Both the position numbers and the translations under genes were made by a program. A stretch of DNA of 64,000 bases from Leptospira semungkisensis (GTDB lineage Bacteria; Spirochaetota; Leptospiria; Leptospirales; Leptospiraceae). This document shows, piece by piece, positions 7,442 through 20,000 of the stretch (its first letter is position 1; each line of letters starts with the position of its first letter). Where the stretch lies: assembly GCF_004770055.1 (NCBI RefSeq), contig NZ_RQEP01000005.1, positions 310,001-374,000 on the forward strand, written 5' to 3'. A model generated the notes under the pieces. The model was not told the DNA's origin. It worked only from the letters and a program-made list of their open reading frames with translations, and made no database searches.

Positions 7442-7885
7442 TGGATTTTATCCTTTAAAATTGTTTTGGACTTTGAGTAAAAACCCAAGGCCCGGAGGTA
7501 AAGATAATCCGGAAAATATCGGGTCAACCACAATCAAATTTCGTGAAATCTAGTAAAATTTCATCCAAATAGTTCCCATATTTTTTTCGTGATTCGATAT
7601 AAAATTACGAATCTAAGAAGGAACCACGGAACTAAATTTTTAGCCATTTGGGTCATACGGGGGAATAATTTTAGACTAAAATCTTCTTAGCTGGAAATTT
7701 CTTTCCAAAAATTGATTTAAAATCCTACGCCCGAATTTCGGCATTTAAGCCTTCTTAACATTCTTTCCTCTCCGCCAATACGGATCGTACGTTCTTGACT
7801 CGGTACCCAACCGCTTAGAACCTGTTCATTAGGGTTTCTTAAGGGACTTTTGTAGAGAAACTCATTCCAACCAAGGTTATATTTA
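7442..7885. other. 444-bp AT-rich intergenic region
   Basis: This region lies between the divergent peptide gene and the acyl-CoA dehydrogenase. I see no supportable ORF. TTGACT at 7795-7800 could be a -35 element for the downstream operon, but no well-spaced -10 box is clear. AAGG stands about 11 bases before the ATG at 7886. Confidence 0.4.
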
Positions 7886-9049
7886 ATGGACTTCGCTCTT
7901 TCCGACGATCAAAAAGCGCTCAGAGATCTAGCTAGGGACTTTGCCAAAAACGAGATCAGACCCAAGGCAGAGCATCACGACAAAACTGGCGAGTATCCTC
8001 TTCAAATCCTGAAGAAGGCATGGGAAATTGGCCTTATGAATATCCATATTCCGGAAGCTTATAACGGCGCTGGAATGGCAGAGTTGGATGACGTAGTAAT
8101 TGGTGAGGAATTATTCTGGGGTTGTTCCGCGATGGCAACTGCCATTCTTGCAAACAACCTGGCCTTGGCTCCTGTTCTCATTGGAGCAAGCGAAGAAGTC
8201 TTAAAGAAATGGGTGCAACCCATGACAGAGCAATTCCAACTTTGTGCATACGCAGTTACTGAGCCGGGAGCAGGTTCGGATGTTGCTGGAATTCGCACTA
8301 GTGCAAGAAAGGTTGGAGACGAGTACATTATCAACGGTTCCAAGATGTGGATCACAAACGCTGGCTACGCGGATTGGTTCTTCGTCCTTACCAAAACTGA
8401 TCCTGCAGCAGGTCACAAAGGGATCACAGGTTTTATCGTTAGTTCAAAAACTCCAGGCGTGATTATCGGTAAGAAAGAATTGAACATGGGACAAAAATGT
8501 TCCGACACAAGAGGAATTTCTTTCGAAGAAGTAAAAGTCCATAAAAGCCAGATGATCGGTAAAGAAGGAGACGGCTTCAAGATCGCAATGGGAGCATTCG
8601 ATCATACTCGTCCCGGAGTAGCAATCGGAGCAGTCGGTGTAGCAAGAGCGGCTATGGAGCATGCATTAGAATATGCTAAAACTAGAACTGCATTCGGCAA
8701 ACCAATCGTAGAGAACCAAGCTATTTCTTTTATGATCGCAGAGATGGCGAGAGATATCGAAGCGGGTCGTCTTCTTTGTCACCAAGCTGCTTGGTTGATC
8801 GATAACGGTTTCAGAAACACTTATCAGGCTTCTATTGCTAAGGCTTTCTGCGCGGACGCTTGTATGAGAATTACTACCGACGCAGTTCAGGTGCTCGGCG
8901 GTTACGGTTTCAATTCTGAGTATCCTGTGGAAAAACTTATGAGAGACGCAAAGATCTTCCAGATCTACGAAGGAACTTCTCAGATCCAAAGATTGATCAT
9001 CTCCCGCTATCTGACAGAAGGTAAGGGAATCGAAGGACCGAACCTCTGA
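7886..9049 (+). CDS. Acyl-CoA dehydrogenase
   Basis: A full-length FAD enzyme (387 aa) that oxidises acyl-CoA to trans-2-enoyl-CoA, the first step of beta-oxidation or of a related branched-chain pathway. The N-terminal helical part ([19 protein letters not shown]), the central FAD/substrate segment ([17 protein letters not shown] and [19 protein letters not shown]) and the C-terminal helical bundle are all present. The catalytic base is Glu362 in [36 protein letters not shown] is the standard ACAD C-terminal signature. Chain-length preference cannot be read from sequence. It is the first gene of a close run with trpE, trpG, an ABC exporter and a receiver protein, an unusual partner for tryptophan genes. 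Leptospira use fatty acids as main carbon source, which fits abundant ACADs. Confidence 0.95.
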   Translation: MDFALSDDQKALRDLARDFAKNEIRPKAEHHDKTGEYPLQILKKAWEIGLMNIHIPEAYNGAGMAELDDVVIGEELFWGCSAMATAILANNLALAPVLIGASEEVLKKWVQPMTEQFQLCAYAVTEPGAGSDVAGIRTSARKVGDEYIINGSKMWITNAGYADWFFVLTKTDPAAGHKGITGFIVSSKTPGVIIGKKELNMGQKCSDTRGISFEEVKVHKSQMIGKEGDGFKIAMGAFDHTRPGVAIGAVGVARAAMEHALEYAKTRTAFGKPIVENQAISFMIAEMARDIEAGRLLCHQAAWLIDNGFRNTYQASIAKAFCADACMRITTDAVQVLGGYGFNSEYPVEKLMRDAKIFQIYEGTSQIQRLIISRYLTEGKGIEGPNL

Positions 9050-10560
9050 AGGAATTTTCCTTAACATACGAAGAATTTCTGGAGAGAACCAAGTCCGGAA
9101 ATTTGATCCCGGTGTTTAAACAGGTCTTTTTAGATCTGGAGACCCCCGTGTCCCTATTCGCAAAATGGGGAGGCACGGAGGCAAAGCATTCCTTCTTACT
9201 AGAATCGGTAGAAGGCGGAGAGAATGTTGGTAGGAACTCTTTCTTAGGAAAGCAACCTTACCGATTGCTCTATGGCAAAAATGGTCTATTCTACGTTTCT
9301 AAAGGAAACGAACCGGAGACGGAGATCATCACCTATGATCCTCTCTTCTTGTTAGAATATTCTATGGGAGATGATAAGTATGTTCCGGATCACAGACTTC
9401 CTTCTTTCCAGGGTGGCGCGGTAGGCTTTCTTTCTTTCGGCGCAGTTCGTTATTATGAGAATATTCCGGATACAAAGCCCGAAGACGAGCCTGCTCCGGA
9501 CGCTTACTTCGCTTTATATGACGAAGTCTTAGTCGTAGACCATGTGGATCGTCTTCTTAGGATCGTAGTAAATGCGAGACTCTCCGAATTCGAAGATCCC
9601 AAAGCTTGCTACGAAGCTACATTAGAAAAAATTGATGCGATCGAAAAGGAATTAAGAGAAGGAGAACTTCCCGGCTGGGTAAAGCATCCTCTCGAATCCA
9701 AAGAAAAATTGGAGTACGTTCCGAATATTCCCGACGAAGATTACAAGTTAGCGGTTCAAAAAGCGAAGGAATACATTTATGCGGGAGATATCTTCCAAGT
9801 AGTTCCTTCTAGAAAGCTTGAGTTCCGCCCCGGAGTTCCTCCCTTTCAAGTGTATAGAGGGCTTAGAACCGTGAATCCTAGTCCTTATATGTATTTCTTG
9901 AAATTAGATGATATTTCTCTTGTAGGGTCTTCTCCAGAGATCATGGTGAAATGCAAGGATAGAAAGACTTTCCTCAGACCCATTGCCGGCACTAGACCAA
10001 GAGGAGCAAACCCTGAAGCGGACAAACTCTTGGAAGAGAATCTTCTGGCCGATCCAAAGGAGATCGCAGAACATATCATGCTCGTTGACCTTGGTAGAAA
10101 CGACCTAGGCAGAGTTTGCGAGGCTGGAAGCGTGAGAGTGGAAGATTTCAAGATCATCGAGAAGTATTCTCACGTTATGCACATCGTAAGCCAATGTTCC
10201 GGAGTATTAAACGAAGATAAGACAGTTTACGATCTTCTACGTGCGACACTTCCTGCAGGAACCGTCTCCGGTGCCCCTAAGATCCGTGCTATGGAAATCA
10301 TAGACGAACTCGAAAGAACTCGCAGAGGAATTTATTCAGGTGCATTAGGTTATATTTCCTATGCGGGCGATACGGATATGGCGATCGTCATTCGAACCAT
10401 TTCTTTTTACGGTGAAAGAGCCTTCGTGCAAGCAGGAGGAGGAGTGGTTTACGATTCTTCCCCGGAAGGCGAATTAGAAGAGACTAAAAACAAAATGGCA
10501 GCTCTTCTGAGAGCGGTCGATTTTGCAAGAAACGGATTGAAGGGGGAATGGAACAGATGA
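9046..10560 (+). CDS. trpE: Anthranilate synthase component I
   Basis: TrpE converts chorismate with ammonia or glutamine to anthranilate, the first step of tryptophan synthesis. The C-terminal chorismate-binding domain is intact: [28 protein letters not shown] and [18 protein letters not shown]. The N-terminal domain has LLES (in [11 protein letters not shown]), the motif used for tryptophan feedback binding, which favours TrpE over PabB. Start choice: the first conventional codon is TTG 9103, but family-like sequence ([19 protein letters not shown]) continues upstream of it. The frame opens at CTG 9046, overlapping the dehydrogenase stop, with AAGGA 8 bases before. I therefore place the start at 9046 (504 aa). 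If 9103 is used, the protein is 485 aa. Confidence 0.9.
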   Translation: MKEFSLTYEEFLERTKSGNLIPVFKQVFLDLETPVSLFAKWGGTEAKHSFLLESVEGGENVGRNSFLGKQPYRLLYGKNGLFYVSKGNEPETEIITYDPLFLLEYSMGDDKYVPDHRLPSFQGGAVGFLSFGAVRYYENIPDTKPEDEPAPDAYFALYDEVLVVDHVDRLLRIVVNARLSEFEDPKACYEATLEKIDAIEKELREGELPGWVKHPLESKEKLEYVPNIPDEDYKLAVQKAKEYIYAGDIFQVVPSRKLEFRPGVPPFQVYRGLRTVNPSPYMYFLKLDDISLVGSSPEIMVKCKDRKTFLRPIAGTRPRGANPEADKLLEENLLADPKEIAEHIMLVDLGRNDLGRVCEAGSVRVEDFKIIEKYSHVMHIVSQCSGVLNEDKTVYDLLRATLPAGTVSGAPKIRAMEIIDELERTRRGIYSGALGYISYAGDTDMAIVIRTISFYGERAFVQAGGGVVYDSSPEGELEETKNKMAALLRAVDFARNGLKGEWNR

Positions 10561-11135
10561 TCCTCCTAATCGATAATTACGATTCTTTTACATACAATTT
10601 ATTCCAATACTTCAGCCAGATCGGAAATAAGGTGGAAGTATTCAGAAATGATAAAATAGATCTTAATACGATCAATCATCTCAAACCGAAAGGCATCGTT
10701 TTAAGCCCTGGTCCCGGAAGACCAGAAGACTCCGGAGTTTGTCTGGATGTTTTGAAAGAATTGGCAGGTACACTTCCGGTTCTTGGCGTTTGTTTGGGCC
10801 ATCAAGCCATAGGCCTTGTCCACGGTGGAAAGATCGTAAACGCTCCCAGCATCATGCACGGAAAAGTAAGCTTGATTGAACACGACGGCAAAGATATATA
10901 TAAGTCCTTGCCTTCTCCTTTCTTAGCTACTCGTTATCATTCTCTCGTGATCCAACCGGAAAGTCTTCCTACAGAATTGGAAGTTTCTTCCAAAACCCAA
11001 GACGGAGTGATCATGGGAGTTCGTCATAAAACTAAGGCCCATCTTTACGGAGTTCAATTCCATCCAGAGTCTATCATGACCCAAAATGGATTGGAAATCG
11101 TAAGAAATTTTTCTCGGATCGTTTCAGAAGCTTAA
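10557..11135 (+). CDS. trpG: Anthranilate synthase component II (glutamine amidotransferase)
   Basis: This is a class I glutamine amidotransferase that supplies ammonia to TrpE. It opens [19 protein letters not shown]. Visible motifs are [11 protein letters not shown], the nucleophile loop [10 protein letters not shown] with Cys79, and VQFHPES with His169 and Glu171, completing the Cys-His-Glu triad. In many bacteria the same protein also serves PabB for folate, and no separate pabA is in this window. The ATG at 10557 overlaps the trpE stop as ATGA and has AGGGGG about 10 bases upstream. An ATG 9 bases earlier lies directly against that motif and is less likely. Length is normal at 192 aa. 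Confidence 0.95.
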   Translation: MILLIDNYDSFTYNLFQYFSQIGNKVEVFRNDKIDLNTINHLKPKGIVLSPGPGRPEDSGVCLDVLKELAGTLPVLGVCLGHQAIGLVHGGKIVNAPSIMHGKVSLIEHDGKDIYKSLPSPFLATRYHSLVIQPESLPTELEVSSKTQDGVIMGVRHKTKAHLYGVQFHPESIMTQNGLEIVRNFSRIVSEA

Positions 11136-11139
11136 ACCG

Positions 11140-13043
<1,904 letters not shown>

Positions 13044-13047
<4 letters not shown>

Positions 13048-13460
13048 AGCCTCTTGTATTAGTCGTAGATGACAATGATCGCTACGCAAATAATCTACAA
13101 ATCTATCTGAACAAAATCGGTTGTGAAGTGCTTCGCGCAGTAGATGCCGCTCAGGGTTGGGAATTCTACCTAGCAAACAAGCTCAAACTAAAAGCAGTTA
13201 TTACTGATATCACTATGGAAACCCAGACATCCGGCCTTTGGATGATCAGAAAGATCCATAAAGATGGGTTCAAAGGGATCAAAGTGATAGCGACCACTGG
13301 ATTTGATGTTGCAGGAGTCATGGCCGTAAGCAAATACCTTCTTCCATGGTTTGCTGGGATCGAGTATATGGTGCCCAAGGTGCCTTTAAAGAAAGGAGAA
13401 GTGCTTCTTCTTCCTACCAAGAATATTTCTTCTTTCGAAGAAAGACTTAAGAACTCCTAA
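13044..13460 (+). CDS. Stand-alone response-regulator receiver protein
   Basis: The whole protein (138 aa) is a CheY-like receiver domain. It begins [21 protein letters not shown], with the acidic pair DD. The phosphoacceptor is Asp55 in [18 protein letters not shown], with the conserved Thr in VIATTGF and the Lys in [10 protein letters not shown]. It has no output domain, so it would act through a partner protein. The start is TTG at 13044, overlapping the transporter stop by 4 bases, which implies translational coupling. No histidine kinase is adjacent; one lies at 35.2 kb. Confidence 0.85.
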
Positions 13461-13680
13461 ACAGCCTTTCGACCAAAACTATAAAGGGTCAATGATTAAA
13501 ATACATTGATCTTTCCATCTAATCGTTTGATCGACCTTTGTTCAATCCGCCGCAAAGTATCTTGTAAGCAAAGAAAGCGAGAGCCAATAAAGACCTCCGA
13601 AAAACAATTGCCCGCCTCCGCAAATTCTCATAAAATCTAAATAATATACATTATATTTCCATAATACATAGTAAACGTTT

Positions 13681-13697
13681 GTTCATTTTAAATGAAC
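13681..13697. promoter_or_regulatory. Operator-like palindrome 1
   Basis: GTTCATTTTAAATGAAC has perfect 8-bp arms (GTTCATTT / AAATGAAC) around a single base. It lies about 310 bases before the synthase start. Confidence 0.5.
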
Positions 13698-13752
13698 TCA
13701 TGTTTATCGAGCATACAATATGACATTGCATCACTCATTGTTATACAAAAAT

Positions 13753-13770
13753 TTAACGAACATTCGTTAA
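13753..13770. promoter_or_regulatory. Operator-like palindrome 2
   Basis: TTAACGAACATTCGTTAA has perfect 8-bp arms (TTAACGAA / TTCGTTAA) around CA, the size and symmetry expected of a TetR-type operator. The core AACGAACATTC resembles AACGAACGTTC at 2578-2588. Confidence 0.55.
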
Positions 13771-13802
13771 CTAACTTATGTTAGCTAACCTTCGTTAGTT
13801 AG
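13771..13802. promoter_or_regulatory. Tandem dyads directly abutting palindrome 2
   Basis: Two back-to-back 14-bp dyads, CTAACTTATGTTAG (13771-13784) and CTAACCTTCGTTAG (13785-13798), share the form CTAAC-N4-GTTAG. The outer ends CTAACT and AGTTAG also pair. A TATAGA hexamer follows immediately. Confidence 0.5.
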
Positions 13803-13870
13803 TATAGAATATATGCAGTTATATTATAAATTAGGAAAATAGTTCGACTGTAGCATTTGTTATACTTATT

Positions 13871-13892
13871 CAAACACTGTTAACAAAGTTTG
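13871..13892. promoter_or_regulatory. Operator-like palindrome 3
   Basis: A 22-bp imperfect palindrome: outer arms CAAAC / GTTTG and inner core TGTTAACA, with two mismatched positions in each half (18 of 22 symmetric). It lies just downstream of the TATACT hexamer. Confidence 0.5.
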
Positions 13893-14004
13893 ATTTTCGA
13901 TTTTATATGCTGAAAAAATTTTTTTCTTGAAATCAAAACGTTAAACTCTCCGAGTAAAAACGAAATGTTATCAATTGAAAATTTTAAGACGGAAGGTATG
14001 TCGA

Positions 14005-17000
14005 ATGAAAGCGAATTACTCAAGCGAGCACACGTCCCAAGAACAAGTATCCACTATCTTTAAACATCTCTCCGAACAAGATATAAAAACATACACTGTC
14101 TTTGGGGGACAAGGTGTAGACCCTATTCCTGAGCTTCGTTCCTTCTATGAAGAAGGTCATTCTAATTCAGAATTCTGGGAAATCGTATATACTTCTATCG
14201 ATGAAGAACTGAAGTCTCTAACAAAAGAAAGACTTCTGAATTGTTTTCCTCATGGTTTTAATTTGAAGGAATGGCTGCTATCTCCTGAAACGACTCCTGA
14301 CTCTTCGATACTTAAGAATTGTTGCTACAGCATCCCTCTTATCTTTGTCGCTCAGGCAGCAAGCTTATTCAGAATATTGAAAGAAGAGTCCGAATGGGAA
14401 GCCTTTCATTCGGCAAATACTGGCATATTTGGGCATTCTCAAGGGATTTATGCTGGTCTATTGCTTTCCTCTTCTCCGAACAAATCATCCTACTTAAAGA
14501 ACCTTTCCTTGATCTTGAAGTGCTTATTCTATCTAGGAGTGAGATCTCAAGAAGAATTTCCTCTCTTAGAATTGGATACCATATATAAGAAATTCTTAAA
14601 GCCTGACGAAGTCCCCTCCCCTATGGCAGCTCTTCGCTTAGAGGATGATACTCTCATTCTAGAAGAATTAGAGAAATTTAATTCGGGAAAGAGCTCCGAG
14701 GATATGATCAATCTAGGACTAAAGAACGGTCCTAAGGGAAGAGTATTTTGCGGTTCTCCCGAAAGCCTTCTGGAATTCAGAACTGTTCTTGCAGGCATAG
14801 CATTGCCAGGTCTAGATACATGGACCTTCTTAAAAGTTTCTGCTCCTTTCCATAGCCCTCTATTAAGAAGATGCCCTGTATTAACGGAAGGTGATTTTAA
14901 AAAGATAGGATTTCATCCTCAACCGGAGGACCTGAAAATTCCTCTGTATGACACTAGAGACGGGAGAGATTTAAGATCCGAAACGGATCTTTCTCTTGTA
15001 TTAGCAAGAATGACCTTTGCGGAAACCTTAGATTGGGATTTATGTTTAAGCGAACTCAAGAAGGAAGAGAATAAGATCCTTCTCCTCTCTTTCGGTCCAG
15101 GTGCGGATGCCGAAAAACTTTCCATTCCGAGTATTAAAGGAAAATCATTTTTAGTTAGAAATTTAAGCAAGTCCGACTCTCTTCGTTCTTTTAGAAAAGA
15201 AGAAACATTAAATTTTCCTAAACCATGGAAAGAATTCGCGCCAGAGCTAGTTACCCTTCCCGATGGAAAAGAATTCTTAAAGAATAATTATACTGTTTGG
15301 AGTGGAAGGCCTCCTATCTTCGGAGGAGGGATGACACCTTCGACAGTTGAGCCAGGCATCGTGATCGCCGCAGCAAAAGAAGGCTATCTGGTAGAGTGGG
15401 CAGGAGGAGGCCAGGTCACAGAAGAACTCTTCCGCACTAGAATGGAAGTATTTCGCAAAGAACTTCCTCCGGGAACAGGTATCGTAGTTAACCTTTTATA
15501 CTTGGATGCTTATTTATGGAACTTGCAAGTTCCTTTAGTTAAGAAACTGAAATCGGAAGGAGCTCCGATCGAAGGAGTTACGATCTCTGCTGGAATTCCT
15601 GATATTGAAGAAGCTATAAAGATCCTGAAGGACTTCGAGTCGTACGGAATTTGGCTGAACTCTTTCAAACCTGGAACCCAGAAACAGATCCGACAAGTCA
15701 TAGCAATCGCTAATCAAATTCCAGATTCAAAAATCCTAATGCAGATAGAAGGTGGAGCCGCAGGTGGCCATCATAGTTGGGAAGATCTAGAAGAATTAGT
15801 TCGTACTTGTTATTCCGAGATCAGAGACTGCAAGAATCTTATCTTAGCCGTAGGTGGAGGAATCGCAGAACCTGAAGAGGCCAGCTCTTGGTTATCTGGA
15901 ACCTGGGAAGGAAAAAATCCGATGCCAGTCGATGCAGTTTTCTTAGGTACCAGATTGATGGCTGCTAAAGAATGCGCCACTTCCGAAAAGATAAAAGAAA
16001 GTTTAGTTCAACTTTCAGGTGCATTACATTGGAAGACTACTCAGGAAGGCAAGAATGTAGGAGGAGTCATCTCAGGCAGATCGGGTTTGGGTGCGGACAT
16101 TTATTATGCGGAGAATTCCTGGACAAAACTATCCTCACGCGCAGAAGAGCTGACCAAAGGAAAAGAATCCGAAGAAGCGAGAAAGGCGGTTCTTTCTAAA
16201 AAAGAGGAGCTAATTTCTCTCATCAACTCAACAGCTAAACCGTATTTCGGCGACTTGGAAAGAATGAGCTATACTGAAATTCTTTCTAGATACTTAGAAC
16301 TGACCTGCCCTGGAACGAGACTAGTATCTCCCGAAGGAGATTGGCCGGATCATCCTTTTGTAGATAAGAGTTTCCGAACACGCTTTAAAGAATTAGCATA
16401 TAGATTCGAAGGAAGAATATCGAATTCTTCGAATGGGATTTCTATTGTAAACAAGATCGATTCGTTAATTGATCCGAAAGACTTTATGAAAGAATGGTCT
16501 CTTGCGTATCCGAAAGGAAACGAGATTCTTATTCTTCCTGAAGACAGGATCTTCTTCTTGGATGTTTGCAAACGCCCAGGCAAACCTGTGAATTTTATTC
16601 CAGTTTTAGATGAGGATCTAGTGAAATGGGTTCGTTCCGATTCTCTCTGGTATTCTCATTGTGTAGGGATCGATCCAGATTCGTGCGCATGGATCCCTGG
16701 TCCGAAAGCAATATCAGGAATTCGTAAAACGAATGAACCGGTGGCCACTATCTTCAAAGAATTTTTAGAAAAGAACTTTGAAGGCCAGAAACCGAAAAAG
16801 ATTTCTTGGTCTGATCTATTCGAAAGTCCTTCTGCAAAAAATCTAGGATTAAATCGCGAGCAAGAGAGATCGAACTCCATCCATATCCAAGAGGATCCAA
16901 ATACAAATCTAAATGATTGGGCTTTTCAGCTTTCAGGACTTGGGCATGGATTCCTTTCCGGTTTATTGAGATCACCTAGAATAGGAAATTCCATCTCCGA

Positions 17001-20000
17001 CCTAAAACTATTTTTTGAGCCTCGCATCGGCAGGGAATTCTCTTGGGAAACAAGCAGTTCAGGAGAACTCATCCTTCTTCAGATCTTAGAAGAGAAAAAT
17101 CCGAAAGTGGAACTCAAACTTTTAGAAAAGGATTCAGCGGAGCTCACCGTCTTCTTCTTAAATCCGAAAAACCAATCTTGGATCTCATTCAAGAGACATT
17201 TTCATTCTGGCAAAAATCCAGGATCCATCTTCGAAGAAGATCTAGAGTTTAAAGAGAGATCCATCCAAAATCTTTACTTAAAGACTTGGGAACTCGAACG
17301 ATTGATTCCCTCCGATGCAAAGGGGAAATCGTCCGAAATTCTGGAATCGGAAATCATATTAGATAAAGAAGATATTCTAAATTTTAGAAAGGCCGTAGGA
17401 GAGCTAAGAAGATCCGATCTAAAGTCTGATCCGAATCCGCCGATCAGCATGAGCACCGCATTTGCTTGGAAAGTGCTTCTCTCCCCTCTTTTCACATTAG
17501 AAAATCGGAATCTATTTAAACTACTTCATCTCTCTCAGTCGTTTCAATGGGAAAAGGAAATTCTCTCCGTTCATTCTGGAGACCGTTTAATTTCCAAGGC
17601 GAAACTTGTGAGAGTCAGAAAACTAGGCGCAGGCCAGGAGATCCTGATCCATGCAGAGATCTTTAAGTCCGGCGCTAAAGTATGCTCCTTTCAAACCGCA
17701 TTTTTAATCCGAGAGGCTACCGCTAAATTCAAAGAGTTCGATTATGTTCCTCTTGAAAAGACGATCCTTCTTAGATCAGAACCTGAAATTCTCGCTCTGA
17801 ATTCTCTACTTTGGATCAAAAAGGAAAACACCTCTCCTTCTCTCCAAGCAGGAAACAAATTGAAATTCGTATCTTCGGATCGATCCGTGCAAGTATTAGC
17901 ATCAGGATTGGAGCAGACGATCGTAAAAGGTAGGATCGAGATCCTGGAGGCAAGAGGATCAGTCTCTTGGGGAAGCTTCGAGTTAGACGAAACTTTAGCT
18001 GTGGGAACTCCGACTTCCTTAGATAGATTTTTCTCCGTATTCTCCGAAGCGGATCCGGAGATCCCACTCACCAAACAGTATCGTGCTTTTTCTTCTACTT
18101 TCTTTGCTCCTTCAGATATGGCAGAATACTCTGCTGCTTCTGGAGATACGAATCCGATCCATACGGATCTGGACTTTGCAAAGTATGCAGGTTGGAAAGA
18201 TCGAATCGTTCATGGTCTCTGGACTTCTTCCAGAGTAATTAAGCAAATCATAATGGATGTCTGCAATGGAGATCCGAATCGACTTGTTTCTTTCGAAGAG
18301 AATTTCCAAGCCCCAGTTTACTTGAACGAAGAACTCTTGGTCGAAGGGATTCATACTTCTCAAAAGAATGGAAATCAAATACTGAATATTTCTCTAACCA
18401 ACAGGAATGGAGAAGTGAAATTAAACGGTAAGGCAATCGTTTCTACTCTTAAGACAGGCTATGTATTCACCGGCCAAGGTTCTCAGTCCCAGGGAATGGG
18501 CATGACGCTCAGAGAGGAATTTCCTGAAGCGAGAAAGATTTGGCAGAGAGCCGAAAATACTACTCAAGAAGAATTGGGATTTTCTCTTCTTAAGATCGTT
18601 CAAGAGAATCCTACCTCACTCAAAGTCGGAAAGAAGACGTGGAACCATCCAAAAGGGGTTCTTCATCTCACTCAATTCACACAAGTAGCGTTAGTCACCA
18701 AGTCCATGGCAGATTGGGAGATTCTGAAAGAAAGAGGCTTTCTCATCCAAGACGCTCCTTTTGCCGGCCATTCCTTGGGCGAATTCTCCGCACTATCCGC
18801 AAGAGGATTCTTGGGATTTGAAAATGTGATCCGTATCGTTTATGGAAGAGGACTCACCATGCAAGGTTTGGTTCCTCGGGATCCCGAAGGTAGAAGCCCT
18901 TATGGCATGAGCGTTGTTTTAGGAAATCGTCATGTCGGCTTGGATGAGGAAACCATCCTAAGAGTTGTTTCTCAAGTGAAAGAAGAAACAGGACTTCCTT
19001 TAGAAGTCGTGAACTTGAATATTAGAGATAAACAGTATTCTGTTACGGGAGACTTAAAGGCCCTTTCCGAAATGGAAAATCGATTTAAGGAAATCGTAAG
19101 AGGAAAGAAGACTACAATCCGTCTGGAAGGAATAGATGTGCCATTCCACTCCAGAGTGTTAGTAAACGGGGTCTCCGATTTTAGAAAAACATTAGAGCAG
19201 AATATTCCGGCCTCCATTTCCAGATTCAATGAGCTGGACGGAAAATATATCCCTAACCTAGTCGCAAAACCATTCTCCATACATAATGATTTCATTAAGT
19301 ATACTCGTGAAATTTGCGAAAGTCCTATTCTAGGGGATATCTTATCCGGAAAAATAGGTCCTCTCTCAGAGCAAGATCTAAGAAGAATACTTCTCATCGA
19401 ATTACTCGCGTATCAATTTGCGATGCCGGTGCAGTGGATCAAAACCCAAGATGTATTCTTTCAAGAACTGAATGTCAAGAGACTGATCGATATTGGAGCA
19501 AGAGGAGACCTGGCAGGAATGGCCAGACAAACCTTAAGAGATCTTCCGGACCAATCTTCATTCGAGATATTGCATGTAGAAGAGAATCGCAATACGGTTC
19601 TATTTGAACAAGAAGACTGCGAACAAGGAGTCTTTATCAAAACTGAAGAACCGGCTCAGGCGGAGAACGCTTCCGTAGGAACTCCTGCAGTAGAAGTAGC
19701 GGCTCCTTCTACAAGTAAAACTACAATCATCGAAGAAGTTAGAGAAGCAGGTGTAAGCGGAGGGGGTGACGAAGATTCCGTTACTTTAACCAAGAAAGAA
19801 GCATTATTAACTCTTCTCGCTTTGAAAGCAGGAATGAGAGCCGATGAAATTTCAGAAGAAGAGAATATAGACTCTCTCTTTGGTGGAAATTCTTCTAAAA
19901 GAAACCAGGTGATGGCAGACCTTGGAGCTGAGTTCAAGACGCCAAGCTTGGATGGAGCTCATGAGAAATCCCTGAAAGATCTTGCAAAACTCTTGGAGGA

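Larger units (their letters stand above)
13461..14004 (+). promoter_or_regulatory. AT-rich control region upstream of the fatty acid synthase operon
   Basis: This 0.54-kb region is strikingly richer in A and T than the genes beside it and contains no supportable ORF. It is crowded with dyad symmetries, listed separately at 13681, 13753, 13771, 13785 and 13871. Possible -10 hexamers are TATAGA at 13803-13808, directly beside the 13785 dyad, and TATACT at 13861-13866; neither has a good -35 box. The ribosome binding site GGAAGG (13991-13996) is 8 bases before the ATG at 14005. The layout suggests that one or more dimeric repressors or activators control the operon. Confidence 0.55.

Noticed and set aside
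13975..14004. TTG start for the fatty acid synthase
   Set aside because: No ribosome binding site precedes it; the ATG at 14005 has GGAAGG at the right distance.
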